Notes: a model not told the origin generated them from the sequence alone. A stretch of DNA of 29,581 bases from an uncultured Muribaculaceae bacterium (GCA_910583675.1 CAJTYH010000034.1:1-29581); one strand, 5' to 3'. Shown: positions 15,892 through 24,407, numbered from the stretch's first letter. Made by a program: numbers and translations.

Positions 15892-17745
15892 ATGTACAAT
15901 CTCCTGAGAGACAGATTGCAAGATGCAACCACCAAGGAATTAGCTAACAACAGCTATGCAACAGGTCTTCTGTTCCTGCTAAACAACCAGACAAACATTC
16001 CAACGGTAGCTCAACTTGTAGCTATTCCGACACAGACCACTCCTGTATCCCAAACATCCGAAAGCAGTCCAGCCATAGAATTGGAAAACAAGGATTTCCG
16101 ATTCCTGGAATTGTATCTGAAGGGGATAAGGAAATTTCCATCCGGCGACAACCAATATTGCATTAATTTCACCAATGCCGGGCAACCCGTATCGTCCGTA
16201 TTCCTCGGGAGCAACGGAATTGGGAAAAGCAGTCTGTTTTCCTCATTGGAATATATTGCCCTGGGACATTCATACCTCGCGGACGAACGAGGCTATGAAA
16301 GCCTTGAAAGGCAGAAGGATTATCTGAAGCACAACAACACCAACGAGGCCGATACCTTGATCAATCTTCACACACGTGACAAGGAATTCAATGTCTCATT
16401 AGCGAATGAAGTATCCCCGATAGTTCCACCCGCCTTCTTCTGCTCCGAGTATGACATACAGGAAATCTCAAGGAAGGGCCTTAACTCGGACTACATTTGC
16501 AAGCAGCTGGGTCTTCAACGCTTTCATGACCTGCTGCAAAGGATGAAAGCAATGCGCATCCCGGATACGATCCAATCGGCCTACGATGAAAGATCCGCAG
16601 AAATACAAACGAGCATCAGGAGATTGAATATCATGCGATTTCTCACTAACCTGACAATCGAAAAAATTCAACAATACAACGATTTTCTGACATCTCTGAA
16701 GTCTCCCCTTGAGTCTGCTAATTCCATCATCTCTATCGTCAAAATACTGAGAATGATACGAGATTTCACCAAGGATCTTCTAAAAGACATTCCGGAAGAT
16801 TCGGATCTGGCCGATGATCTGAGGACGGATTTCCATCTTATTGTATCTCCACTACGCAAAGTCGCCACACTGAAAGCCGAAGACCACGAACAGCAGATAA
16901 ACGCGACGTTGCAAACTTGCAAATCCATACTCACATACAATTTTGAAAGATGGGATAAGGAGGTGACAAGCATCCTTACAGAATACGAACGGACTAACCA
17001 CAGACAAATCTATCAGTACCTCAATCAGATCTTCACGCAATATCACACGGTTGAAGCTTTAAGAGACATGATAAACAAAAGTCTTGTCGAATATCCACTT
17101 CTAAGCCTGCCCCCAAAGAGCCAGACCTTATTCAACTCGACATATCATGCGTTGTTGGGAATCTATAAGGATGTCCTAAACAACTATATCAACATAATCA
17201 ACCGCATCCTACCTCCTGTTTTCTCAAAGTACTTTGACAAGGATATAAACGGGATAACAGCCAATGTGAGCGAGGACGGCTTCACTATAGAGGTCAAGAT
17301 AGAGACCTGCAATCCACTAAACAAGGAAATATCAAGCAGCACTGAACCGCGAAAATTCCTGAACACGTTCCGTTTCAAGATGTTCTGTTTTGTCCTCAAA
17401 TTCGCACTGACATGCTGCATCAAGAAATTCCATAAAGTAAACTTCCCGTTTACCATAGACGATGTGTTTGATGCCAGCGATTTCGAAAACAGGACTGACA
17501 TCGGACGACTGATCAGCGACCTCAAAGAGAAGCATGACAACATAGAGGGCTTGAACAATCTTCCCATGCAGCTTATATTCTTCACACAAGACAACGTAAT
17601 AGCCGAAGCGATACGTGTAAAATACTATCCATTGGACGAGATCAAGTTTTCATGCCTGTTTGATTATTATGCAGCCAAGGAATCTGACAAGACATCTCAT
17701 CAATCACACGGCATAACCTACGTACATATTGAAGACATCCTATGA
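15892..17745 (+). CDS. SMC/RecF-like ATPase, second gene of the candidate conflict system
   Basis: The 617-aa protein has an ABC/SMC-type ATPase layout. An N-terminal extension of about 85 residues precedes the nucleotide-binding domain. Walker A is GSNGIGKSS (106-114), after the strand PVSSVFLGS. A long helical insert covers roughly residues 170-440. The second lobe has a signature-like region (EPRKFLNTFRFKMFCF, from about 485), Walker B FTIDD (520-524) and a late LIFFTQDN strand (about 557-564). The signature is degenerate: the LSGGQ serine-glycine pair is not clear and FLNTFRFK stands in its place. Such ATPases act as sensors or switches in several anti-phage systems (for example PtuA- and RloC-like proteins). 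The ATG at 15892 follows AAGGAA and sits four bases behind the first gene's stop. It overlaps the third gene by ATGA. Confidence 0.75.
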   Translation: MYNLLRDRLQDATTKELANNSYATGLLFLLNNQTNIPTVAQLVAIPTQTTPVSQTSESSPAIELENKDFRFLELYLKGIRKFPSGDNQYCINFTNAGQPVSSVFLGSNGIGKSSLFSSLEYIALGHSYLADERGYESLERQKDYLKHNNTNEADTLINLHTRDKEFNVSLANEVSPIVPPAFFCSEYDIQEISRKGLNSDYICKQLGLQRFHDLLQRMKAMRIPDTIQSAYDERSAEIQTSIRRLNIMRFLTNLTIEKIQQYNDFLTSLKSPLESANSIISIVKILRMIRDFTKDLLKDIPEDSDLADDLRTDFHLIVSPLRKVATLKAEDHEQQINATLQTCKSILTYNFERWDKEVTSILTEYERTNHRQIYQYLNQIFTQYHTVEALRDMINKSLVEYPLLSLPPKSQTLFNSTYHALLGIYKDVLNNYINIINRILPPVFSKYFDKDINGITANVSEDGFTIEVKIETCNPLNKEISSSTEPRKFLNTFRFKMFCFVLKFALTCCIKKFHKVNFPFTIDDVFDASDFENRTDIGRLISDLKEKHDNIEGLNNLPMQLIFFTQDNVIAEAIRVKYYPLDEIKFSCLFDYYAAKESDKTSHQSHGITYVHIEDIL

Positions 17746-18677
17746 AAAAAGAGCATTCTATAAAAATAAGATTCGGCATACTTGAATGGATTCTTCTACT
17801 GATCATGGCTGCAATCGGCGGTGCCATGATATGGTGTACGATGGAATTGAAGAGCTGCCCGTACCAACCATCCGAGATCCACAAACATTATGATACGATC
17901 TTTGTGGAAAACAGCAAAAGAATCATAAGCGAACTTGAGGGAATCAAATCCACACAACGCATTGACTCCATAGTGGCTACCGTCGCAGCCAATCAGCTTG
18001 TCATTATGAAAAGGCAGGATGACCTGATCAATGACCAGAGACAGGAAACCAACAACAATCTGGACAAGACGAACTTGCTTATTTCGTTCTGGGTGGGGAT
18101 AATGGCTCTCCTTGGAGTGTTCATACCTATAATATTGCAGTTCAAGATACATCATATAGCAAAGTCCGAGGTAGAAAAGATAAAAGCAGAATTAGAGACG
18201 ATTAAAAGCGACTCTAAAACAGCAGTCAATCAGGAAATCAAAAAAGTTTCCAGTCAAATGGATGAATGGAAGAAAGAGGTCAAAATCCTGCATTACATCA
18301 ATGAACTCAGCTCCATTTATCTTGGTGCGCAATATCGCCTGATTCCCGAAATCAACAATCGCAGGGAAGTTTTCGGACAGATATGGCAACAGTCTAATAA
18401 GAAGTTCGCCTATATCATTGATAACACCTTCAAGGATACTGACACCGATCAAAACCGTGCACAACTCATGGAATGCCTGATAAACGTATCTGCTACACTC
18501 CGGCTTATAATATCAGAAACGTCAAGAAACAGGCATAGGTCTGTGATGGAGGCTAACAACAAAGTCAAGGAGGTAATGAAGATGGTTAATTCCAGAGATT
18601 ACTTGAATTGGCAAGCATTACACACCACATTTGAAGAACTCCTAAGCAAGTTGCGATCAATAGATTTCGAGGATTAG
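17742..18677 (+). CDS. Two-TM coiled-coil membrane protein, third gene of the candidate conflict system
   Basis: A 311-aa protein without a recognised family. Residues 12-32 (GILEWILLLIMAAIGG and on) form a first transmembrane helix, and residues about 112-134 (LLISFWVGIMALLGVFIPII) a second. The segment between them (33-110) has few hydrophobic runs and should lie on the outside face. After the second helix a charged heptad-like stretch (about 139-185, EVEKIKAELETIK) predicts a coiled coil, and a helical cytoplasmic domain completes the protein. This plan suits a membrane effector or anchor that the ATPase could activate. ATG overlaps the ATPase stop (17742-17745). The stop codon ends one base before the stop of a convergent DUF4230 gene, leaving no room for a terminator. 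Confidence 0.7.
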   Translation: MKKEHSIKIRFGILEWILLLIMAAIGGAMIWCTMELKSCPYQPSEIHKHYDTIFVENSKRIISELEGIKSTQRIDSIVATVAANQLVIMKRQDDLINDQRQETNNNLDKTNLLISFWVGIMALLGVFIPIILQFKIHHIAKSEVEKIKAELETIKSDSKTAVNQEIKKVSSQMDEWKKEVKILHYINELSSIYLGAQYRLIPEINNRREVFGQIWQQSNKKFAYIIDNTFKDTDTDQNRAQLMECLINVSATLRLIISETSRNRHRSVMEANNKVKEVMKMVNSRDYLNWQALHTTFEELLSKLRSIDFED

Positions 18678-18678
18678 A

Positions 18679-19272
18679 TCAATTGGCCTGTGGAGGTCGG
18701 TCTTCCACTAACACGGGGGAACCGGGGAGAGCGGAGGTGAGTTGCCGCAAGGTGGTAAGGGCGGTAGAACGGGCGCGGGCGACGTAGCCACGGCGATAGA
18801 TTTCCTCGCGATAGCGAGCCGCCAAACGACGCTTTAGGGTGTTTTCCTCGGCAGTCGTGAGTTTTCCCAACCCGAAGAGGGTATCGTCCCATGTATCTAT
18901 TATCTCGTAGGCACCGGGAGATACGGCTTCGCGCACCACTACGGTTTCGCGGGGCAACCGCACCGCAAGAGTGTCGCCGCGCGTCTCCCATTCCAGCTGC
19001 TCAAGGTCAAAACGCACTTCGCCGCTGAGCCGTACTTTTGCCAGAAGCCATTTGCCATGTATCGAATCGCGCAAGGCGATCTCATCCTCTATCTCAAGGG
19101 TGCAGAGGCTCACCATCCGGCGTATGCCATCAATGCGCGCCTGACCGGTCTGCATGCCTACTTGAGAGGTCTCCTGAAATTTCCTGTAAACCCAGATCCC
19201 TGCAACGGCTATAGCCGCCACGGTTATAAGATATATTGCTGCCTTAACGAGATACTTCATACACGCGGTCAT
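18679..19272 (-). CDS. DUF4230 family membrane protein
   Basis: The 197-aa protein belongs to the DUF4230 group, function unknown. An N-terminal hydrophobic helix (LVKAAIYLITVAAIAVAGIW, about residues 8-27) anchors it, and the rest lies outside the cytoplasm. The body matches the family: ARIDGIRRMVSLCTLEIEDEI, a strand pair KVRLSGEVRFDLEQL, and LAVRLPRETVV, followed by a helical end AARYREEIYRRGYVARARSTALTTLRQL. Its start overlaps the stop of the upstream DUF4230 gene by ATGA; an ATG four codons farther in is possible. The two genes are probable tandem paralogues in one operon. The 3' end abuts the convergent cassette gene with a gap of one base. Confidence 0.8.
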   Translation of the reverse strand: MTACMKYLVKAAIYLITVAAIAVAGIWVYRKFQETSQVGMQTGQARIDGIRRMVSLCTLEIEDEIALRDSIHGKWLLAKVRLSGEVRFDLEQLEWETRGDTLAVRLPRETVVVREAVSPGAYEIIDTWDDTLFGLGKLTTAEENTLKRRLAARYREEIYRRGYVARARSTALTTLRQLTSALPGSPVLVEDRPPQAN

Positions 19273-19874
19273 TTGAAGGTGATTTCACTATCGTAGCCCA
19301 TCATTTGCAGAAGAGCCGAAAAATAACCCACGGCCTTTTCACGGGCGCTTGCACGGAGACGATCGCCATATTCATCGCTTGAAGCAAGCTCCTGCCTCAG
19401 GGTGGTATTCATCAGTTCCTTCAACTGCGCACGTTCGGCGGGGGAAATGGTGCTGCGCAGCCCTGTAACACGATAATGTTCCTCGGTGACGGTAGCATCG
19501 CGTCCTGCGATGCGCACCTTTATCGGGGGCAGATGCAATTTCACCAACCTGCGGTCGGCGAACACTTCCACATCGCCATCCTCCATCGCGTCAAGGTCGA
19601 CGTATGCTTCCAGATATGTATGGTAGGAATACACCCCTATCCGGTCTCCCACCTTCAGCTTATTCAGCAACGAGGCGAATCCTGTAGTCCCGGAATCGCT
19701 TATAGTACCAACCTTGTTGACTGACATTTCGGCCAACGACAACCGGTTTACGTCCCTCAATTCAGACAAAACCCTTACAGCAGGATCTTCCGCTTCCACG
19801 GATGCATCCTTGCAGGAGGCAAGGAAAAGCAAGCCGGCTGCAATCACTGTTGTAGCAACTCTTGGTATACGCAT
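19269..19874 (-). CDS. DUF4230 family lipoprotein
   Basis: From the ATG at 19874 the protein has 201 aa and a lipoprotein signal ending FLAS-C with the cysteine at residue 21. The mature part follows the DUF4230 pattern also seen in the next gene: RDVNRLSLAEMSVNKVG, then IGVYSYHTYLEAYVDL, ADRRLVKLHLPPIKV and a helical end TLRQELASSDEYGDRLRASAREKAVGYFSALLQMMGY. It is thus likely a surface- or periplasm-facing partner of the downstream membrane-anchored paralogue. A GTG at 19889 would add MAHRL ahead of it, inside a strong hairpin at 19877-19910; I prefer the ATG. The role is unknown. Confidence 0.78.
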   Translation of the reverse strand: MRIPRVATTVIAAGLLFLASCKDASVEAEDPAVRVLSELRDVNRLSLAEMSVNKVGTISDSGTTGFASLLNKLKVGDRIGVYSYHTYLEAYVDLDAMEDGDVEVFADRRLVKLHLPPIKVRIAGRDATVTEEHYRVTGLRSTISPAERAQLKELMNTTLRQELASSDEYGDRLRASAREKAVGYFSALLQMMGYDSEITFK

Positions 19875-19876
19875 CA

Positions 19877-19910
19877 ATCTATGTGCCACCTAATGGGGTG
19901 ACACATAGAT
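19877..19910 (-). promoter_or_regulatory. Strong hairpin/palindrome at the start of the DUF4230 operon
   Basis: ATCTATGTG (19877-19885) and CACATAGAT (19902-19910) are perfect inverted copies. After one mismatch the stem continues with CACC (19887-19890) and GGTG (19897-19900), leaving a six-base loop. On the minus strand the structure ends two bases before the preferred ATG (19874-19872) and contains the alternative GTG. It could block ribosome entry, be a repressor site, or both. There is no T run after it. Confidence 0.65.
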
Positions 19911-19961
19911 AACGTTTACAAGCGGCAAATATTTCATGTCCCGGGATCAGCCCGGCACCGG

Positions 19962-21116
19962 TCAAAGACCGCCGTCGATCTCCCAACCTCCTTTGTTTGT
20001 ATGCCTGAGGGCTACGTTGTAGTTCTTCACATATCCGTTGGGCAGACGTAAACTGTAAGGGACGAAGAATCCTGGATATTCACCCGACTGGAACGCCTCG
20101 CCGACTTCAAGCAGCACGGCACCGCTATAGTCCGGCTTGAAAGCACGTTCCGCAAGATCAGGATCCATCACCAGATTTATTACGGATGTATCCCATTTTT
20201 CGAACGCGCCCAATATCTTGCGGGCTGCATCCTCGGGGGACATACCGGCAAAGGCTCCCGGGATCCCATCTTCTCCCGAAAAATCTATGTCGGCAGGGGG
20301 AGGAGTCACACTCACGTTTCCGCCATACCTTATGTCCGATACACGGAGCACCTCTATCTCACGACCGTCGCTGATTATGCTTACGGAAGCACTTTTCAAC
20401 AATCTTGTGGCGGCATCAATCACGTAACGCCTCACATTGCGGGATTCGCGGATGCTTGTGTCAAGCATATATGGATTGGCAAAATCGCCTTGTGGCTCGG
20501 CGTTTACCGTGAGGAGTATCTCCCCGTCCTTCTCATCCACGACATAGCTCGCACCGCTATCGGATGCACATTGACTCAGCTCGGCTTCAAGAATCGTTTT
20601 CGGGGAAAGGAATATTGCCATGCCAGCAAGAGCATCTTCGGGCTTTCTGTAATCCGTCCATCCGCATTTCAGATTCGTAAGCCAGCAATAGATCCGACCG
20701 TCAAGCCCTACTGCCACGCGTCCTCCCTTGTCCACGCTCCACGACGGGATGGAGTCAAAATTGGTGGAAACGATCTTATGAGGCACGAAATCGTCATCAA
20801 TATCAATATAAGAGAAGTTCTCTACGGGTCGCGTCCTTACCTCTACGGTCATTTCCACCGTCTTTTCATTGCTCAGCACTTTTATGGCACTTGAGAGTAT
20901 ATCCTTGGCAGACATCCCGAACGGCATCAGAAGCACTCCCATGACGGCTGCGGCGACCACTGCCGTCCCGATTCCCCAGAACCATCTCAGGCGATAATTC
21001 TTCCGGCAACGTTTTTCCAATAAGGTCTCGGTGCTTGCCCGCAACCGCGATGAAGCCTTTATCTCGCGCCTTGGCTTCAACAGTTCCCTGATTTCATCAT
21101 AATTATCCATAATCAT
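19962..21116 (-). CDS. Single-TM protein downstream of the ECF sigma gene (probable anti-sigma factor)
   Basis: The 384-aa product starts six bases after the stop of an ECF sigma gene. About 44 residues of charged cytoplasmic sequence (DNYDEIRELLKPRREIKASSRL) come first, followed by a transmembrane helix near 45-66 (WFWGIGTAVVAAAVMGVLLM) and a periplasmic domain of about 310 residues. That plan is typical of membrane anti-sigma factors. The outer part (ILSSAIKVLSNEKTVEMTVEV and later strands) resembles LolA/RseB-like lipoprotein-sensing folds in my reading, but I did not find a FecR or zinc-binding anti-sigma signature. The start may be ATG 21116 or ATG 21110. Anti-sigma function is inferred from the position and topology. 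Confidence 0.6.
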   Translation of the reverse strand: MIMDNYDEIRELLKPRREIKASSRLRASTETLLEKRCRKNYRLRWFWGIGTAVVAAAVMGVLLMPFGMSAKDILSSAIKVLSNEKTVEMTVEVRTRPVENFSYIDIDDDFVPHKIVSTNFDSIPSWSVDKGGRVAVGLDGRIYCWLTNLKCGWTDYRKPEDALAGMAIFLSPKTILEAELSQCASDSGASYVVDEKDGEILLTVNAEPQGDFANPYMLDTSIRESRNVRRYVIDAATRLLKSASVSIISDGREIEVLRVSDIRYGGNVSVTPPPADIDFSGEDGIPGAFAGMSPEDAARKILGAFEKWDTSVINLVMDPDLAERAFKPDYSGAVLLEVGEAFQSGEYPGFFVPYSLRLPNGYVKNYNVALRHTNKGGWEIDGGL

Positions 21117-21122
21117 AGCATT

Positions 21123-21617
21123 TTATTTATTAAAGTACATCTGTTTAAGTTTGTCCATTCCGGCCTTGAAACGAGACTTCAAGGTCGATGCCGGCACAGA
21201 GAGAATGCGGCTGCTCTCCACGAATGACAATCCGTCTACGACGTTCATTCTCACGATTTCCGCCTGTCTTTCAGGAATAGCGTCAAGTATCGAATTTATG
21301 CGCTCGGCCTCTTCCATGTCTAACCTTTCCTCCTCCGTCTCATCCAATGTCACATCTATTTCGTCTATGGAAATACATCTCCTGTTACCATTGGCGCTTT
21401 CCTGACACAGGTTGTAAACTATCCGGAACAGATACGCACGCATATTCTCCGGCATCACAGGGGGATGACGGTGTTCGATAAACCGAACCACAGCATCATG
21501 AACCAGGTCTTCTGCAAGCTCCCGGTGTCCAGTCCTGAAAAATGCGAATCGCACCAGATAGTCAAGATTCTCCCTTACCACCTGTGCCTTTTGTTCATTT
21601 TCATTATCATTGACCAT
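21123..21617 (-). CDS. ECF-type RNA polymerase sigma factor
   Basis: The 164-aa protein has the two conserved parts of ECF sigma factors. Region 2 covers about 14-72 (LDYLVRFAFFRTGHRELAED, then RAYLFRIVYNLCQE) and region 4 about 110-160 (LDAIPERQAEIVRMNVVDG, then SRILSVPASTLKSRFKAGM), a helix-turn-helix for the -35-type element. The linker is rich in Glu and Asp. It would direct RNA polymerase to a stress- or envelope-related regulon. The probable anti-sigma gene follows after six bases. I could not find a matching target promoter in the leader, so autoregulation is only likely by analogy. Confidence 0.92.
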   Translation of the reverse strand: MVNDNENEQKAQVVRENLDYLVRFAFFRTGHRELAEDLVHDAVVRFIEHRHPPVMPENMRAYLFRIVYNLCQESANGNRRCISIDEIDVTLDETEEERLDMEEAERINSILDAIPERQAEIVRMNVVDGLSFVESSRILSVPASTLKSRFKAGMDKLKQMYFNK

Positions 21618-21680
21618 AATTGATTTAATCTAAATTCACTTATATGACCGGAAATTAGCCAAAACGACGAAGAGAAAGTG

Positions 21681-21728
21681 TTAATAAATACAAAAACAGG
21701 ATTGCCGGAAAATTCGGCAATCCTGTTT
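21681..21728 (-). terminator. Rho-independent terminator of sulP
   Basis: AAACAGGATTGCCG (21694-21707) and CGGCAATCCTGTTT (21715-21728) form a perfect 14-bp stem with a seven-base loop. Read on the minus strand it is followed by a T-rich tail (TTTGTATTTATT). It lies 44 nt beyond the sulP stop and upstream of the sigma-factor operon, so it separates the two minus-strand units. Confidence 0.88.
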
Positions 21729-21772
21729 CGCAGTATGAAATGGGAATTAATAGACTAATATCAACATTGCTG

Positions 21773-23491
21773 TCAAGCAGTTGCAACGGGAACGGATTTT
21801 CCCTCCACTATGGCGTTGGCCATATCCACTGCCACCGAGATATGGGGGCATATGTGGTCTGCGCCTATCAGGCGGTCAATCCCGGCATGGACGAGGGTCT
21901 CACGCACATTGTCCTTGACACCGGAGAGCACCACATGGATCCCCTCCTTCTGTGACGAGGTGATGAGTATCTCAAGGTTGTGGATGGCGGTCGAATCAAT
22001 GAACGGCACCTTGCGCATGCGGATTATGCGCACCTTAGGCTTTTCAACAAGCGTGGAGCGCATCATCTCATCGAACTTGGTGGCCACACCGAAGAAGAAC
22101 GGCCCGTCGATCTCATAGACTTCCACTCCGGGGAGCACATTGAGCACCTCATGATGGGAAGCGTCAAGATCGGTACCCTCTGCCACGTCAAGCTGCTCGG
22201 AGTAGACCTTGATCTCGGTATTCTCCATGACACGGCGCAGGAAAAGCACCACGGCCAGCAACAGGCCGATCTCTATGGCTATGGTGAGGTCAAAGACCAC
22301 GGTAAGCAGGAAGGTGACTATCATCACAGAAACATCACTCTTCGGGTTGCGGAAAATCCCGACAATGGTGCGCCATCCGCTCATATTGTATGAAACCACC
22401 ACGAGCACCGCTGCCAGACAGGCCATGGGCACGTAATTGATCAGGGGCATCAGGAAAATGTAGATAAGCAGGAGCACCAAGGCATGCACCACACCTGCCA
22501 CGGGAGTACAGCCTCCGTTGGTAATGTTCGTCATGGTACGGGCGATGGCACCGGTCACGGGGATTCCCCCAAAGAACGGCACAGTGATATTTGCCAGTCC
22601 CTGTCCGATAAGTTCCGTGTTGGTAGACGTGCGCGAACCGGTGTAACCGTCGGCCACGGTGGCACTGAGCAGCGACTCGATTGCACCGAGCACGGCTATA
22701 GTGAATGCCGACGGAAGCAGGAGGTTGATATTGGCCATCGTAAGAGAGAAGCCATGCACCTCGGGCAGATCCGTGGACATGGAACCGAAACGGTCGCCGA
22801 TAGTGGTTATATCCAGACCGGGCATCATATTCTTAAGCAACGCCACACCAGCCGTGACAAGTATTATGGCCATCAACGCCCCAGGCAACCGCTTTGAGAT
22901 CCTTGGGGTAGCGATTATTATAAGCAACGACACCAGAGCCACACCCACGGTCGGGAGATGTATCTTGTCGAAGTTTTGGAAATACACACCCCATTTCGAG
23001 ATGAATTCGCCCGGAAGATCCTTAAGACCAAGACCGAGAAAATCGTTTACCTGAGTGGAAAGTATGGTAAGGGCGATACCGGCGGTGAACCCCACCACGA
23101 TCGGGTAGGGAATGAACTTGATGACTGTGCCGAGCTTGAAAATGCCCATCAGCACGAGGATAAGACCCGCCATGAACGTAGCGACTGCCAGTCCCTCCAG
23201 ACCGAACCGTGCTATTATGCCATAGACAATGACGATGAAAGCACCGGTAGGCCCACCGATCTGCACCGAGTTGCCTCCGAACGCAGATACCATGAAACCT
23301 CCTATTATGGCAGTAATAAGGCCTATCGTGGGACTGACTCCGGATGCGATACCGAAAGCGATTGCAAGCGGGAGAGCCACGATGCCGACAACGACACCGG
23401 CCACAAGGTCGGCCTGTAGCTTCTTGCTGTTGTAATGGCGCAAAGCCGACCACAGTTTTGGCCGGAAATCCACCTTTCCACTAAAATTCAT
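21773..23491 (-). CDS. SulP family inorganic anion transporter with STAS domain
   Basis: SulP proteins carry sulfate, bicarbonate or related anions across the inner membrane, often with sodium or protons. The 572-aa protein has the family layout. A cytoplasmic start (LRHYNSKKLQADLVAGVVVG) is followed by the motifs VALPLAIAFGIASGVSPTIG, QIGGPTGAFIVIVYG and a long multi-helix region. Next is the late family segment QGLANITVPFFGGIPVTGAIART. From about residue 430 a cytoplasmic STAS domain follows (VYEIDGPFFFGVATKF, then VPFIDSTAIHNLEILI). The substrate cannot be decided; bicarbonate carriers in this family have the same look. It has its own promoter and terminator and is a single-gene unit. Confidence 0.93.
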   Translation of the reverse strand: MNFSGKVDFRPKLWSALRHYNSKKLQADLVAGVVVGIVALPLAIAFGIASGVSPTIGLITAIIGGFMVSAFGGNSVQIGGPTGAFIVIVYGIIARFGLEGLAVATFMAGLILVLMGIFKLGTVIKFIPYPIVVGFTAGIALTILSTQVNDFLGLGLKDLPGEFISKWGVYFQNFDKIHLPTVGVALVSLLIIIATPRISKRLPGALMAIILVTAGVALLKNMMPGLDITTIGDRFGSMSTDLPEVHGFSLTMANINLLLPSAFTIAVLGAIESLLSATVADGYTGSRTSTNTELIGQGLANITVPFFGGIPVTGAIARTMTNITNGGCTPVAGVVHALVLLLIYIFLMPLINYVPMACLAAVLVVVSYNMSGWRTIVGIFRNPKSDVSVMIVTFLLTVVFDLTIAIEIGLLLAVVLFLRRVMENTEIKVYSEQLDVAEGTDLDASHHEVLNVLPGVEVYEIDGPFFFGVATKFDEMMRSTLVEKPKVRIIRMRKVPFIDSTAIHNLEILITSSQKEGIHVVLSGVKDNVRETLVHAGIDRLIGADHICPHISVAVDMANAIVEGKSVPVATA

Positions 23492-23584
23492 AAAATCAAA
23501 CCTTTATTATAATTACCTTAGAAATATTCGCAATAAAAGGGAGAGAGGCGCTCACGCGCCCGCGTCATCCCCTAAAATGAGCCG

Positions 23585-23615
23585 CAAAGTTACAAAAAAA
23601 CGTTAAATTCACCAA
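23585..23615 (-). promoter_or_regulatory. Promoter of sulP
   Basis: On the minus strand TTG (23615-23613), 20 nt and TAACTTTG (23592-23585) match the Bacteroidota promoter. The predicted leader of about 90 nt includes the 18-base string shared with the region upstream of recO (23527-23544). Confidence 0.68.
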
Positions 23616-23760
23616 CTCCCCAAGACAACCTCCCACAATTTTATTTATTTTACCACCAGGGTGAACATATCCGCTTCCACGAACGTAGAAAATAAACAAG
23701 GGGATCTTACGCCGCGACCTCAAGAACGCAAGATACCCGAAAACTTTCAATGATTTGTTT

Positions 23761-24300
23761 ATGAAGAATCTATCAAGCGTATTGGCTACAATAATCATAG
23801 GTAGCGCCTCATGCGCGGCTCAATTCCCGTACTTTTCACTAAGCGCGGGAACGGACGGGGTGAATTTCAACGTGACAAACCAGCCTCTCTTCCCTACGGT
23901 GATAGTCGCGCCACCGCATCACCATCATCGCGTGCATTATTTCCACCACGAACCGGAAGCGGAAGTGTGCATACCATTGATGCCGGGCGTAAGATACGTG
24001 GACGCTCCACCTGCCAGAGCATACAAGGCATACCGGAAAGCCGTGAGGCATGGTGCCCCTATGCCCGGACTGAGCATGACGTTGCCCGGAGGCATCACCA
24101 TTTCCACTCCGGGAGCCGGAGTGCCAGTCTACTATTACGACGATGACGACCTTGAAGACTACTATGACGACTACAAGGACTATGTGAAACATCGCAACAA
24201 GGAGATGCGCAAACATGCCAAAAAGATGCGCAAACAATGGGAGAAGCACCATGACAAGCATCACGGCAAGCACCACAAGCATCATCACGACGATGATTGA
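23761..24300 (+). CDS. Secreted histidine-rich protein of unknown function
   Basis: The 179-aa product begins with a signal peptide (MKNLSSVLATIIIGSASCAA), either cut after CAA or lipidated at C18. The following part has a HHHHRVHYFHHEPE segment near residues 53-66 and a Pro/Gly-rich stretch with VPVYYYDDDD. The final 60 residues are strongly charged. An Asp/Tyr-rich run (DDDLEDYYDDYKDY) is followed by a Lys/His-rich tail in which HH pairs recur (KHHDKHHGKHHKHHH). Such tails often bind zinc, nickel or copper, so metal storage or buffering in the cell envelope is possible; this is inference. I recognise no family. ATG 23761 is preferred over a TTG two codons upstream. A clear promoter was not found. 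Confidence 0.7.
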   Translation: MKNLSSVLATIIIGSASCAAQFPYFSLSAGTDGVNFNVTNQPLFPTVIVAPPHHHHRVHYFHHEPEAEVCIPLMPGVRYVDAPPARAYKAYRKAVRHGAPMPGLSMTLPGGITISTPGAGVPVYYYDDDDLEDYYDDYKDYVKHRNKEMRKHAKKMRKQWEKHHDKHHGKHHKHHHDDD

Positions 24301-24407
24301 CAGCGTCTGTGTGACGCGGAACGTAACGCATGCGGCACTACCCTAGGCCATAAGCCACTTGGCGATTATACATTAAATGGTTAACTTCGCAGAAAAAAGA
24401 GAGAAAA

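Noticed and set aside
19941..19955. CCGGG/CCCGG inverted repeat behind the probable anti-sigma gene
   Set aside because: The stem is five base pairs with no T run on the minus strand; it is too weak to list as a terminator.
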